The notes: generated by a model from the letters alone, not told the origin. A stretch of DNA of 13,167 nucleotides from Rhizobacter sp. (GCA_025359585.1 JANYFX010000652.1:1-13167), one strand, 5' to 3'; counted from the stretch's first letter, positions 1 to 7,075 are shown. Translations and numbers: made by a program.

Positions 1-1195
1 GGTCATTGATGAAGCGGGCCGCCAGCTCGGCCGCCGTCGACAGCGCCGACGACGAGTACTTGACGCCGTGGTGCTCTTCGAAGCGGGACTTCAGGCCACG
101 CAGGATCTGGATGGTCTGCTCGACCGAAGGCTCGTTGACATCGACCTTCTGGAAGCGGCGCGACAGCGCGTGATCCTTCTCGAACACCCCGCGGTACTCG
201 GTGAAGGTGGTGGCGCCGATGCACTTGAGCTGACCATTGGCCAGTGCAGGCTTGAGCAGGTTAGAGGCGTCCAGGGTGCCACCGGAGGCCGAACCGGCGC
301 CGATGATGGTGTGGATCTCGTCGATGAACAGGATGCCGTTCGGCGTGTCCTTCAACTGCTTGAGGACTGCCTTGAGGCGCTGTTCGAAGTCACCGCGGTA
401 CTTGGTGCCGGCCAGCAGCGCGCCCATGTCGAGCGAAAACACGACGGCGTTCTGCAGGATTTCCGGCACGTCTTCCTGGGTGATTCTCCAGGCCAGGCCT
501 TCGGCGATGGCGGTCTTGCCCACGCCGGCCTCACCGACCAGCAGCGGGTTGTTCTTGCGCCGGCGGCACAGGATCTGGATCACACGCTCGACTTCGAGCT
601 CGCGCCCGATCAGCGGATCGATCTTGCCGTCGCGGGCCAGCTGGTTCAGGTTCTGGGTGAACTGGTCGAGCGGCGAGCCCTTGCCGTCGCCTTCGTCCTT
701 TTCACTTTCACCACCGCCGCTGCCTTCGCTCGGCTTCGACGACGGCTCCGGCGGGTCGCTCTTCTTGATGCCGTGGGCAATGAAGTTGACCACGTCGAGG
801 CGGGTCACGCCTTGCTGGTGCAGGTAGTAGACCGCGTGCGAATCCTTCTCGCCGAAGATCGCGACCAGCACGTTCGCGCCGGTCACTTCCTTCTTGCCGC
901 TGCCGGTCGACTGCACATGCATGATCGCGCGCTGGATCACACGCTGGAAACCGAGCGTCGGCTGGGTGTCGACCTCGTCGGAGCCGCCGACGGTCGGCGT
1001 GTTCTCCTTGATGAAGCCGAGCAGGCTTTTGCGCAGGTCGTCGACGTTGGCCGAACACGCACGCAGCACCTCGGCGGCTGACGGGTTGTCGAGCAGCGCC
1101 ATCAGCAGGTGCTCGACCGTGATGAATTCGTGGCGTTGCTGGCGCGCCTCGACGAACGCCATGTGCAGACTCACCTCAAGCTCTTGCGCAATCAT
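1..1195 (-). CDS. clpA: ATP-dependent Clp protease ATP-binding subunit ClpA (partial, C-terminal part outside window)
   Basis: ClpA is the AAA+ unfoldase that feeds substrates to the ClpP peptidase in the cytoplasm and takes N-degron substrates from the adaptor ClpS. The visible 398 codons run from the ATG at 1195 to the left edge. They cover the N-terminal ClpS-binding domain (about residues 1-145), a Gly/Ser/Glu-rich acidic linker (about 146-173) and most of the first AAA+ domain. In that domain I read the Walker A motif GEAGVGKT at 221-228, the Walker B stretch ILFIDE at 288-293, sensor-1 GATT at 327-330 and an Arg pair SRRF at 345-348. The start is fixed by overlap with the clpS stop (ATGA, 1192-1195), which suggests translational coupling. 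The second AAA+ domain and the ClpP-binding loop are off the window. ClpA is preferred over ClpB or ClpC because clpS lies directly upstream and there is no long middle coiled coil after D1 begins. Confidence 0.97.
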   Translation of the reverse strand, partial: MIAQELEVSLHMAFVEARQQRHEFITVEHLLMALLDNPSAAEVLRACSANVDDLRKSLLGFIKENTPTVGGSDEVDTQPTLGFQRVIQRAIMHVQSTGSGKKEVTGANVLVAIFGEKDSHAVYYLHQQGVTRLDVVNFIAHGIKKSDPPEPSSKPSEGSGGGESEKDEGDGKGSPLDQFTQNLNQLARDGKIDPLIGRELEVERVIQILCRRRKNNPLLVGEAGVGKTAIAEGLAWRITQEDVPEILQNAVVFSLDMGALLAGTKYRGDFEQRLKAVLKQLKDTPNGILFIDEIHTIIGAGSASGGTLDASNLLKPALANGQLKCIGATTFTEYRGVFEKDHALSRRFQKVDVNEPSVEQTIQILRGLKSRFEEHHGVKYSSSALSTAAELAARFIND

Positions 1196-1548
1196 GCGGC
1201 CTCCATAATGCATTGCAAAGGGTGGCCACCGCGGCGTGCGGCGGCCAACACCAACTCCACTTTCGTCGCTGCCACGTCTTTCGAGTAGACGCCACAAACG
1301 CCCCGCCCGTCATGGTGAATTTTCAACATGATCTGGGTCGCGGTTTCGAGATCGCGTTTGAAATACTCCTGCAGCACCATCACCACGAACTCCATCGGCG
1401 TGTAGTCGTCGTTGAGCAGCACCACCTGGTAAATGCGCGGCGGCTCGGTCTTCTGGGTCTGACGCTCGACGACAACCGCCCCCTGACCGTCGTCGGGCCG
1501 GGGCCGAGCCACTGGTGGCGCGGGGGAAACGGGTTTGTCTTCGGGCAT
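1192..1548 (-). CDS. clpS: ATP-dependent Clp protease adaptor ClpS
   Basis: ClpS is a small cytoplasmic adaptor that binds N-end-rule substrates and delivers them to ClpA-ClpP. The 118-residue product has a Pro-rich, probably disordered N-terminal tail (about residues 1-37), then the folded core. The core contains the family signature LLNDDYTPMEFV, whose NDDYTPM part forms the N-degron pocket, and a later IHHDGRGVCGVY stretch. The length is close to the family norm of about 105-120. The ATG at 1546-1548 gives a normal N-terminus; I see no strong Shine-Dalgarno in front of it. The gene is co-directional with clpA and overlaps it by 4 bases. It is divergent from the cold-shock gene, with 209 bases between the two starts. 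Confidence 0.97.
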   Translation of the reverse strand: MPEDKPVSPAPPVARPRPDDGQGAVVVERQTQKTEPPRIYQVVLLNDDYTPMEFVVMVLQEYFKRDLETATQIMLKIHHDGRGVCGVYSKDVAATKVELVLAAARRGGHPLQCIMEAA

Positions 1549-1628
1549 GGATTCATTCTATCGAGTTGACGCTCGAACGTTTCGACCCTTTGCATATTGC
1601 ACCTGCCGCTGAATCCACAAGGGCAGAA

Positions 1629-1650
1629 ATGCACGCTGACCGACGTGCAT
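1629..1650. repeat. 7-bp inverted repeat in the clpS/csp divergent region
   Basis: ATGCACG at 1629-1635 is mirrored perfectly by CGTGCAT at 1644-1650 with an 8-base spacer, which is an operator-like layout. A further ATGCAC occurs at 1673-1678. The 8-mer TGCATATT occurs at 1591-1598 and again at 1646-1653, each soon followed by GCACC. The sequence shows the symmetry; a regulatory role is inference. Confidence 0.35.
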
Positions 1651-1683
1651 ATTCGGCACCAACGGGGCGCCCATGCACCATTC

Positions 1684-1713
1684 TTGACAGCGCAATTCAC
1701 GCGGCGCGAAAAT
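1684..1713 (+). promoter_or_regulatory. Predicted sigma-70 promoter of the cold-shock gene
   Basis: A perfect -35 hexamer TTGACA lies at 1684-1689. It is followed after 18 bases by GAAAAT at 1708-1713, a 4-of-6 match to the -10 consensus. Transcription would start near 1720 and leave a leader of roughly 38 bases before the ATG at 1758. That is shorter than the long structured leader of Escherichia coli cspA. The call rests on consensus match and position only. Confidence 0.5.
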
Positions 1714-1757
1714 GCCCAGCGCGACAACGGGCCGCGCCACGAACATGGAGCTTCGCC

Positions 1758-2018
1758 ATGGCCACCGGAACAGTCAAATGGTTCAACGACGCCAAGGGCT
1801 TCGGTTTCATCGAACCCGAGGCCGGTGGCGAAGACGTGTTTGCCCATTTTTCGGCGATCCAGATGGATGGCTTTCGCACCCTCAAGCAGGGTGGCCGGGT
1901 CAGCTTCGAGGTGGTTCAGGGGCCGAAGGGGCAGCTGGCCCAGAACATCGCGACCCTTGACGCGGGGCCGGGCGCAGCGGCCGAGGTGGCAGCGACGCCG
2001 GAGCCTGGCTCGGCCTGA
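1758..2018 (+). CDS. Cold-shock domain protein (CspA family)
   Basis: This is a single-stranded nucleic-acid-binding OB-fold protein of the cold-shock family, expected to act as an RNA chaperone in the cytoplasm. The 86-residue product carries RNP1-like KGFGFI and RNP2-like DVFAHF, with the usual start MATGTVKWFN. The core ends near residue 68. An extra tail of about 18 residues rich in Ala, Gly, Pro and Glu follows, so the protein is longer than a minimal Csp of about 67-70 residues. The open frame extends upstream, but the ATG at 1758 is chosen because the family fold begins there and a GGAG lies at 1747-1750, 7 bases upstream. It is divergent from clpS and convergent with icd. Which cspA paralogue it is cannot be told from sequence alone. 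Confidence 0.95.
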   Translation: MATGTVKWFNDAKGFGFIEPEAGGEDVFAHFSAIQMDGFRTLKQGGRVSFEVVQGPKGQLAQNIATLDAGPGAAAEVAATPEPGSA

Positions 2019-2091
2019 CGCGCGCTGCTTCTACCTGCAAGGTCCGTCAGGGCCAACAAGCCTATGAAACGACGCGGCAGGACGTCCTCGA

Positions 2092-2130
2092 ACAAAAACC
2101 CCAGCCGAATCAACGATCTGGGGTTTTTGT
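2092..2130. terminator. Strong bidirectional terminator between csp and icd
   Basis: A perfect 13-bp stem pairs 2092-2104 (ACAAAAACCCCAG) with 2118-2130 (CTGGGGTTTTTGT) around a 13-base loop. The GC part of the stem is flanked by A5 on one side and T5 on the other, so RNA from either strand ends in a U-run. It sits between the convergent csp stop (2018) and icd stop (2170), where a two-way terminator is expected. Confidence 0.9.
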
Positions 2131-2169
2131 GAGACGGAGAGAGACGTGCTCAGACGCTCCGGGGCGCGT

Positions 2170-3423
2170 TCACATGTGGTCGATCATCACCTGGCCAAAG
2201 CCGGAGCACGACACCTGCGTCGCGCCGTCCATCAGGCGCGCGAAGTCGTAAGTGACTTTCTTCGACAGGATCGACTTTTCCATCGAGCTGATGATCAGGT
2301 CGGCGGCCTCCAACCAGCCCATGTGGCGCAGCATCATCTCGGCCGAGAGGATTTCCGAGCCCGGGTTCACGTAGTCCTTGCCAGCGTATTTCGGCGCGGT
2401 GCCGTGGGTGGCTTCGAACATCGCGATCGAGTCCGACAGGTTGGCTCCCGGCGCGATGCCGATGCCGCCGACCTGCGCGGCCAAAGCGTCGGACACGTAG
2501 TCGCCGTTCAGGTTCAATGTCGCGATCACCGAGTACTCGGCCGGGCGCAGCAGGATCTGCTGCAGGAAAGCGTCTGCGATCACGTCCTTGACGACGATGT
2601 CGCTGCCGCTCTTCGGGTTCTTGAACTTCATCCACGGGCCGCCGTCGATCAGCTCGGCGCCGAACTCCTTCTGGGCCAGCGCATAGCCCCAGTCCCGGAA
2701 GCCACCTTCGGTGAACTTCATGATGTTGCCCTTGTGCACCAGCGTGACCGAGGATTTGTCGTTGTCGATCGCGTACTGCAGCGCCTTGCGCACCAGGCGC
2801 TCGGTGCCTTCGCTGGAGACCGGCTTGATGCCGATGCCCGAGGTGTTCGGGAAGCGGATCTTCTTGACGCCCATTTCATCGATCAGGAACTTGATCAGCT
2901 TCTTCGCCTTGTCGCTGCCCGACTCGAACTCGATGCCGGCGTAGATGTCTTCGGAGTTCTCGCGGAAGATGACCATGTTGGTCTTCTCGGGCGCCTTGAC
3001 CGGTGACGGCACGCCGGTGAAGTACTGGATCGGGCGCAGGCAGACGTAGAGATCGAGTTCCTGGCGCAGCGCGACGTTCAGCGAGCGGATGCCACCGCCC
3101 ACCGGCGTGGTCAGCGGGCCCTTGATAGAGACCACGTAGTCCTTCACCGCTTCGAGCGTTTCGGCCGGCAGCCACACGTCGGGGCCATAGATGCGGGTCG
3201 ACTTCTCACCGGCATAGACCTCCATCCAGTGGATCTGGCGCTTGCCGGCGTAAGCCTTGGCCACGGCCGCGTCGACCACCTTCATCATCACCGGTGTGAT
3301 GTCGGCACCGGTGCCGTCGCCCTCGATGAAAGGAATGATCGGCTGCTCGGGCACGTTGAGCGAGAAGTCGGCGTTGACGGTGATCTTTTGCCCGCCTTGG
3401 GGCACCTTGATGTGCTGGTACAT
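2170..3423 (-). CDS. icd: NADP-dependent isocitrate dehydrogenase
   Basis: The enzyme converts isocitrate and NADP+ to 2-oxoglutarate, CO2 and NADPH in the TCA cycle (cytoplasmic homodimer). The 417-residue protein is collinear with the E. coli enzyme, shifted by one. Isocitrate-binding and regulatory residues are in place: S114 in GGGIRSLNVALRQ, R120, R130 and R154, and Y161 in SEDIYAG. NADP-type residues are also present: Lys-Tyr in HGTAPKYAG, and the Tyr and Arg of TYDFARLMDG. S114 matches the serine phosphorylated by AceK, so control of flux to the glyoxylate shunt is possible if aceK exists elsewhere. The ATG at 3423 has GGAG 9 bases upstream. The gene is convergent with csp and divergent from the DUF192 gene. 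Confidence 0.98.
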   Translation of the reverse strand: MYQHIKVPQGGQKITVNADFSLNVPEQPIIPFIEGDGTGADITPVMMKVVDAAVAKAYAGKRQIHWMEVYAGEKSTRIYGPDVWLPAETLEAVKDYVVSIKGPLTTPVGGGIRSLNVALRQELDLYVCLRPIQYFTGVPSPVKAPEKTNMVIFRENSEDIYAGIEFESGSDKAKKLIKFLIDEMGVKKIRFPNTSGIGIKPVSSEGTERLVRKALQYAIDNDKSSVTLVHKGNIMKFTEGGFRDWGYALAQKEFGAELIDGGPWMKFKNPKSGSDIVVKDVIADAFLQQILLRPAEYSVIATLNLNGDYVSDALAAQVGGIGIAPGANLSDSIAMFEATHGTAPKYAGKDYVNPGSEILSAEMMLRHMGWLEAADLIISSMEKSILSKKVTYDFARLMDGATQVSCSGFGQVMIDHM

Positions 3424-3468
3424 GGAATGTGGCTCCGCTCGCTGTGGTGGGGTCTTTGGTGAACAAAG

Positions 3469-3474
3469 ATTCTA
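3469..3474 (-). promoter_or_regulatory. Possible -10 element for icd
   Basis: On the minus strand the hexamer TAGAAT (5 of 6 to consensus) lies here, which would give a leader of about 40 bases before the icd ATG. No convincing -35 hexamer is seen at the right distance, so this is only a candidate in the 151-base icd/DUF192 divergent region. Confidence 0.25.
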
Positions 3475-3574
3475 TGTCACGCTCTCTCGGGCTAGACCGA
3501 TTCGGCGCTCGCCCTGTCGGCCGAACCAGCAGCTTGGAGCGTTGATAATTGCGTCTCCACTTTCAATCGCTGCC

Positions 3575-4027
3575 ATGACCTCTCTCAAGAAGCGTGCCGT
3601 GCTGGCATTTGGCACCCTGTTGCTGGGCGCCGCGGCGCAAGCGCAGGACGGCCCACAAAAGCTCGATGCGATCCAGATCAATGCCGGCATGCACCTGATT
3701 CAAGCCGAGCTGGCGCGCACGCCCGACGAGCACAGCATCGGCCTGATGTTTCGCAAGACCATGGCCGCCAACGAAGGCATGCTGTTCGCCTTCGATGCCC
3801 CGCGTCAGCAGTGTTTCTGGATGAAGAACACGCTGCTGCCGCTGTCGGCGGCGTTCGTCGCCGACGATGGCAGCATCGTCAACATCGAAGACATGAAACC
3901 GCAGACGCTGGACAGCCACTGCTCAACCAAACCGGTGCGCTTTGTGCTGGAGATGAACCAGGGCTGGTTCGCCAAGCGCGGCATCAAGGCAGGCTCGAAG
4001 CTGCAGGGACCGCCGTTCGCGCGCTGA
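3575..4027 (+). CDS. Secreted DUF192 (UPF0127) protein
   Basis: The 150-residue product begins with a signal peptide: basic MTSLKKR, a hydrophobic run to about residue 20, and a likely cleavage after AAAQA near residue 23. It is therefore expected in the periplasm. The rest is one DUF192 domain with its hallmark motifs GLMFR, GMLFAF, CFWMKNTLLPLSAAF and IVNIEDMKPQT. Family members are small beta-rich proteins of unknown biochemical role. The ATG at 3575 is chosen over longer in-frame extension because it gives the signal peptide. The gene is divergent from icd and convergent with sodB. TGATAAT-like sequence near 3543-3549 could be a -10 element, but this is weak. I cannot assign a function. 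Confidence 0.9.
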   Translation: MTSLKKRAVLAFGTLLLGAAAQAQDGPQKLDAIQINAGMHLIQAELARTPDEHSIGLMFRKTMAANEGMLFAFDAPRQQCFWMKNTLLPLSAAFVADDGSIVNIEDMKPQTLDSHCSTKPVRFVLEMNQGWFAKRGIKAGSKLQGPPFAR

Positions 4028-4052
4028 CGCCAGTTGCGCGCAGCGGCAATAG

Positions 4053-4084
4053 AAGAGGGGGCCGGCAGCGCCGGCCCCGCTCTT
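4053..4084. terminator. Bidirectional hairpin terminator between DUF192 gene and sodB
   Basis: AAGAGGGGGCCGGC at 4053-4066 pairs with 4070-4084 around the triloop AGC, with a single bulged G at 4079. It lies between the two convergent stops at 4027 and 4102. The stem is very GC-rich. U-runs on either side are poor, so termination efficiency is uncertain. Confidence 0.7.
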
Positions 4085-4101
4085 ATCTTCCGCCGAAGGC
4101 G

Positions 4102-4683
4102 TTACGCAAAGTTCGCTTCGACGAAGTCCCAGTTCACGAGCGAGGTCATGAAGGTCTCGGCCCACTTCGGACGCAGGTTGCGGTAGTCGATGTAGTAGGC
4201 GTGTTCCCACACGTCGATCGTCAGCAGCGCCTTGTCGGCGGTGGTCAGCGGCGTGCCGGCAGCGCCCATGTTGACGATGTCGACGCTGCCGTCGGCCTTC
4301 TTGACGAGCCAGGTCCAGCCCGAGCCGAAGTTGCCGACCGCGCTCTTCACGAAGGCTTCCTTGAATGCGGCGTAGCTGCCCCACTTCGAGGTGATGGCGG
4401 CCGAGAGCGCGCCCCTGGGTTCACCACCGCCGGCCGGCTTCATGCAGCTCCAGAAGAAGGTGTGGTTCCAGATCTGGGCCGAGTTGTTGTAGATGCCGCC
4501 GCTCGATTTCTTGATGATCTCTTCGAGCGCGAGGCTCTCGAACTCGGTGCCCTTTTGCAGGTTGTTCAGGTTCACGACGTAAGCGTTGTGGTGCTTGCCG
4601 TGGTGGTACTCGAGTGTCTCTTTGCTCAGGTGCGGCGCGAGCGCGTCGATCGCATAGGGCAGTGCGGGCAGGGTGTGTTCCAT
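4102..4683 (-). CDS. sodB: Superoxide dismutase [Fe]
   Basis: The enzyme dismutates superoxide to O2 and H2O2 in the cytoplasm. The 193-residue protein has the usual Fe/Mn-SOD two-domain layout: an N-terminal helical hairpin, then an alpha/beta domain. The four metal ligands are H27, H74, D157 and H161, the last two in the signature DVWEHAYY. Iron rather than manganese is favoured by SAQIWNHTFFW, which places the active-site Gln at residue 70 in the N-terminal half, as in E. coli SodB. Length is normal. The ATG at 4683 has GAGGA about 6 bases upstream. The gene follows xseA on the same strand with an 80-base gap, but a TACAAT at 4720-4725 suggests its own promoter. Confidence 0.97.
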   Translation of the reverse strand: MEHTLPALPYAIDALAPHLSKETLEYHHGKHHNAYVVNLNNLQKGTEFESLALEEIIKKSSGGIYNNSAQIWNHTFFWSCMKPAGGGEPRGALSAAITSKWGSYAAFKEAFVKSAVGNFGSGWTWLVKKADGSVDIVNMGAAGTPLTTADKALLTIDVWEHAYYIDYRNLRPKWAETFMTSLVNWDFVEANFA

Positions 4684-4719
4684 GGATGTCCTCTTCCGGT
4701 GGGTTGCGTGCTGAAAAGC

Positions 4720-4725
4720 ATTGTA
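4720..4725 (-). promoter_or_regulatory. Candidate -10 element of sodB
   Basis: The minus strand reads TACAAT here, 5 of 6 to consensus. It would place the start of transcription near 4713 and give a leader of about 30 bases. The -35 region (near TGCGCA) is poor, which is compatible with an activator-dependent promoter or with a chance match. Confidence 0.35.
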
Positions 4726-4763
4726 GGCAGCTTGCCTGGCATGCGCAGACTGCGCGGAGCCGA

Positions 4764-6065
4764 TCAGCGCGCGTCCGGCCCCGCGACGTCGGTGACCTGC
4801 ACCGTGGCCGCACCGTCGGCGAGCACCGCCCGCAGTTCGGTTCCCACGCCAATCTGCGCGATCGACGTGACCGCGCTGCCGCCCGGGCCGGTGAGCCAGG
4901 CGTAGCCACGCGCCAGCACCCGGTGCGGGTCGACCGATTGCAAGCGTGTCGTCAGGCCGTCCAGTTGCTGCCGGCGCTGCGCCAGCAGCCTGTCGGTCGC
5001 CCGTTTCAACTCGAGTTGCGCCTGTACCGCGCGCGCACGCCGAAGCGTGTGCGCATGGCCCGCGCTGCTGCGCAGGCGCTGCGCCAGCAGGCTCAGGCGC
5101 TGGTTCTGGTCACGCAGTGCCTGCGCCGGTCGCGCGAGCTGCAACGCAGCGCGGTCGAGGCGCTGCGAGTGGGTGTTCAAGGCTTGTTGCACCGCACGCG
5201 CCATGCGGCTTGCCGATGCAGCCAATTGATCGAGGCATTCCCTCGTGGTCGGTGTGACGAGCTCGGCCGCGGCCGTCGGCGTGGGCGCGCGCAGATCGGC
5301 CACGAAGTCGCAGAGGGTCACGTCGGTCTCGTGCCCGACGCCGCTCACGACCGGCATGCTCGCGGCCGCGACGGCGCGCACCACCCGCTCGTCGTTGAAA
5401 GCCCACATATCTTCCATCGAGCCGCCGCCCCGGCACACGATGAGCACGTCGACCTCGGCCCGGCGGCTGGCCAGCTCGATCGCATCGCACAGCGCGCGTG
5501 GTGCGTCTGCGCCTTGAACGAGGCTCGGGTAGACCACGAGCTGCACATGTGGCGCACGCCGGGCCATCGCGGTCACCACGTCGTGCAAAACCGCCCCGCC
5601 GGGCGACGTGACCACGCCGACACTGCGCGGGAAGGCCGGCAGGCTGCGCTTGCGAGCGGCATCGAACAGGCCTTGCGCTTCGAGCTGGGCTCTGAGCCGA
5701 AGGAATTGCTCATAGAGCGCGCCGGCACCGGCACGCTGCATGCCTTCGACCACGAGCTGCAGTTCACCGCGCGGTTCGTAGACCGTGAGCCGGCCGCGCA
5801 GCTCGATCAGCTGACCGTCGGCGGGGCTGAAGTCGAGCAGGCTCGCAGCGCGGCGGAACATCGCACAACGCAGCAGCGCGCTGCCACCGTCGGCGTCTTT
5901 CAGGTTGAAATAACAATGACCGCTGCTGGCCCGCGAGAACCCGGAAATCTCGCCTCTGACAGCACACGTGCTGAAGCGCGCAAGCAGGGTTTCCGCCAGC
6001 TCGTGCACCAGCGAAGCGACGCTCCAGACCGCGCGTGAAGAGCCCTGACTCCCGCCCTCAATCAT
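4764..6065 (-). CDS. xseA: Exodeoxyribonuclease VII large subunit
   Basis: XseA is the catalytic subunit of exonuclease VII, which degrades single-stranded DNA from both ends, together with several XseB subunits. The product of 433 residues has an N-terminal OB-fold (about 12-110, including RGEISGFSRASSGHCYFNLK and CAMFR). The catalytic domain follows, with VVTSPGGAVLHD (151-162), CRGGGSMEDMWAFNDE (211-226), SGVGHETDVT (241-250) and DFVADLRAPTPTAAAE (253-268). A long helical, Arg/Gln-rich coiled-coil region and a short C-terminal segment end it. I use the ATG at 6065 because the OB-fold then starts about as in E. coli XseA (456 residues). An in-frame GTG at 6113 would add 16 residues; neither start has a clear Shine-Dalgarno. 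xseB is not adjacent. The gene is divergent from exbB. Confidence 0.95.
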   Translation of the reverse strand: MIEGGSQGSSRAVWSVASLVHELAETLLARFSTCAVRGEISGFSRASSGHCYFNLKDADGGSALLRCAMFRRAASLLDFSPADGQLIELRGRLTVYEPRGELQLVVEGMQRAGAGALYEQFLRLRAQLEAQGLFDAARKRSLPAFPRSVGVVTSPGGAVLHDVVTAMARRAPHVQLVVYPSLVQGADAPRALCDAIELASRRAEVDVLIVCRGGGSMEDMWAFNDERVVRAVAAASMPVVSGVGHETDVTLCDFVADLRAPTPTAAAELVTPTTRECLDQLAASASRMARAVQQALNTHSQRLDRAALQLARPAQALRDQNQRLSLLAQRLRSSAGHAHTLRRARAVQAQLELKRATDRLLAQRRQQLDGLTTRLQSVDPHRVLARGYAWLTGPGGSAVTSIAQIGVGTELRAVLADGAATVQVTDVAGPDAR

Positions 6066-6270
6066 CGGCAAACCCAGTGCCGGCGCGGCTCGAGAACTCC
6101 ACAACCGCGCCACACAAGGCCGGACCTGGCAAGTTGCATGTCACGGCGCTGTCACGTTGATGCAAGGTATTGATTTTCAAAGGATTTTTACTGCTTAACT
6201 TTTGAGCAATCTATTGCAGGCCGAGCATTTTGGCGGCTTGGCGCAGCACACAGCCAGGTTGCCCACAAAG

Positions 6271-6279
6271 TTATCCACA
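6271..6279 (+). promoter_or_regulatory. Perfect DnaA box (TTATCCACA)
   Basis: The 9-mer matches the strict DnaA-binding consensus at every base. A 7-of-9 relative, TTGCCCACA, lies in the same orientation at 6259-6267, 12 bases upstream. The flanks also form a small symmetry, CCACA at 6275-6279 with TGTGG at 6282-6286. Binding by DnaA is inferred. Origin genes (dnaA, dnaN, rpmH) are absent, so this is not expected to be oriC. Confidence 0.5.
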
Positions 6280-6422
6280 GTTGTGGTGGATCGTGCCGGG
6301 CCAAACAGCAAGCGGCCGGGGTCGGTTGTGGAACGGGCGCCGCAGCGCGTTGAATGTGGGGCCGTCGATCGCGAAACCTTCAGGCCATAATCGCCCGTCC
6401 CGAAAACCCCCGCGTGACGCTT

Positions 6423-6428
6423 GAAAGG
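6423..6428 (+). promoter_or_regulatory. Ribosome binding site deciding the exbB TTG start
   Basis: GAAAGG here is 6 bases upstream of a TTG at 6435-6437. The earlier in-frame GTG at 6414 has no purine-rich element in front, so this site favours the TTG start. Confidence 0.55.
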
Positions 6429-6434
6429 CCCCGA

Positions 6435-7070
6435 TTGTTTTCGATCATACAAGCCGCTGGGTGGCCCATCTGGCCACTGCTCCTGTGTTCAATCGCTGCG
6501 TTGGCGCTGGTGCTGGAGCGACTCTCCAGTCTGCGTGTTGCGCGTGTCGCGCCACCCCGCCTGCTCGACGAAGTGATCTCGGTCACACGCGCCAGCCTGC
6601 CGGCCGCCGACGTGATCAACAAGCTCGCCGACAACTCCGTGCTCGGCGCGGTTCTGGCCACCGGCCTGCGCGCGGTGATCGCCGAGCCGCGAATCGCCGA
6701 GTCGGCCTTGCGCGGCGCTTTCGAATCGGCCGGGCGCGCTGCGGTGCACCGGCTCGAGCGTTACCTCAACACGCTCGGCACCATCGCCTCGGCGGCACCG
6801 CTGCTCGGCCTGATGGGCACCGTGATCGGAATGATCGAGATCTTCGGCTCACAGGCACCCACCGGCGGCAGCAACCCGGCGATGCTGGCGCACGGCATCT
6901 CGGTGGCGCTCTACAACACCGCGTTCGGCCTGATGATCGCGATCCCGTCGCTGATGTTCTACCGCTACTTCCGCGGTCTGGTCGATGGCTACACGCTCGA
7001 CATGGAACAGGCCGCCGACCGCCTGGTGCCTCACCTGATGCGTTTCGCCGCGCCGCGCCACGCAGTCTGA
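6435..7070 (+). CDS. exbB: ExbB/TolQ/MotA-family proton channel protein (ExbB-like)
   Basis: This inner-membrane protein is expected to pair with ExbD and turn proton flow into work on the envelope. The 211-residue product has three predicted membrane segments, about 10-29, 114-138 and 150-176, with a cytoplasmic loop between the first two. Family landmarks are APLLGLMGTVIGM (121-133), with the conserved Thr at 129, and ALYNTAFGL, with Thr at 162; these match the channel Thr pair of E. coli ExbB. I chose the TTG start at 6435 because GAAAGG lies 6 bases upstream and the N-terminus MFSIIQAAGWPIWPL is the usual one in related bacteria. The open frame reaches back to 6354. It heads the exbB-exbD-lpxK-kdsB run with no tonB adjacent, so it may serve LPS or envelope work and not siderophore uptake. 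Confidence 0.9.
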   Translation: MFSIIQAAGWPIWPLLLCSIAALALVLERLSSLRVARVAPPRLLDEVISVTRASLPAADVINKLADNSVLGAVLATGLRAVIAEPRIAESALRGAFESAGRAAVHRLERYLNTLGTIASAAPLLGLMGTVIGMIEIFGSQAPTGGSNPAMLAHGISVALYNTAFGLMIAIPSLMFYRYFRGLVDGYTLDMEQAADRLVPHLMRFAAPRHAV

Positions 7071-7075
7071 AATGT

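Larger units (their letters stand above)
6066..6434. other. Gene-free divergent control region between xseA and exbB
   Basis: No coding signal was found here. About 6150-6217 is clearly AT-richer than the surroundings and includes the 12-base palindrome GCAATCTATTGC at 6206-6217. A perfect DnaA box lies at 6271-6279. CATAAT at 6386-6391 could be a -10 for exbB, but no good -35 precedes it. Promoters for both divergent genes are expected in this stretch, yet I cannot place either with confidence. Confidence 0.6.

Noticed and set aside
68..1081. Long plus-strand open frame opposite clpA
   Set aside because: It is the antisense shadow of a conserved gene in GC-rich DNA. Its translation is rich in Arg, Leu, Val and Asp with no family motif.
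1554..1559. TAGAAT on the minus strand as the clpS -10 element
   Set aside because: It is only a few bases from the ATG, so the transcript would be leaderless, and no -35 fits.
2146..3006. Long plus-strand open frame opposite icd
   Set aside because: Antisense to fully conserved icd sequence and starting inside the terminator-stop region; no motif or ribosome binding site.
4743..4755. Small inverted repeat GCGCA-gac-TGCGC after xseA as a terminator
   Set aside because: A stem of five base pairs with no T-run is too weak to call.
3811..4905. Plus-strand open frame crossing the DUF192 end, the terminator and sodB
   Set aside because: It would run through a bidirectional terminator and opposite two real genes; composition is that of a shadow frame.
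4614..6038. 474-codon plus-strand open frame opposite xseA
   Set aside because: The length reflects low stop frequency in GC-rich DNA. xseA on the other strand carries every family motif; the antisense product has none.
6066..6113. N-terminal extension of xseA from a GTG at 6113
   Set aside because: It adds 16 residues before the family's usual start and has no Shine-Dalgarno, so it is kept only as an alternative.
6150..6290. Possible replication origin (AT-rich tract plus DnaA boxes)
   Set aside because: Only one perfect box and one degenerate box are seen, and dnaA, dnaN, rpmH, gidA and parAB are all absent from the neighbourhood.
6354..6434. N-terminal extension of exbB upstream of the TTG
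   Set aside because: The added residues are basic and unlike family N-termini, and the GAAAGG at 6423-6428 points to the TTG at 6435.
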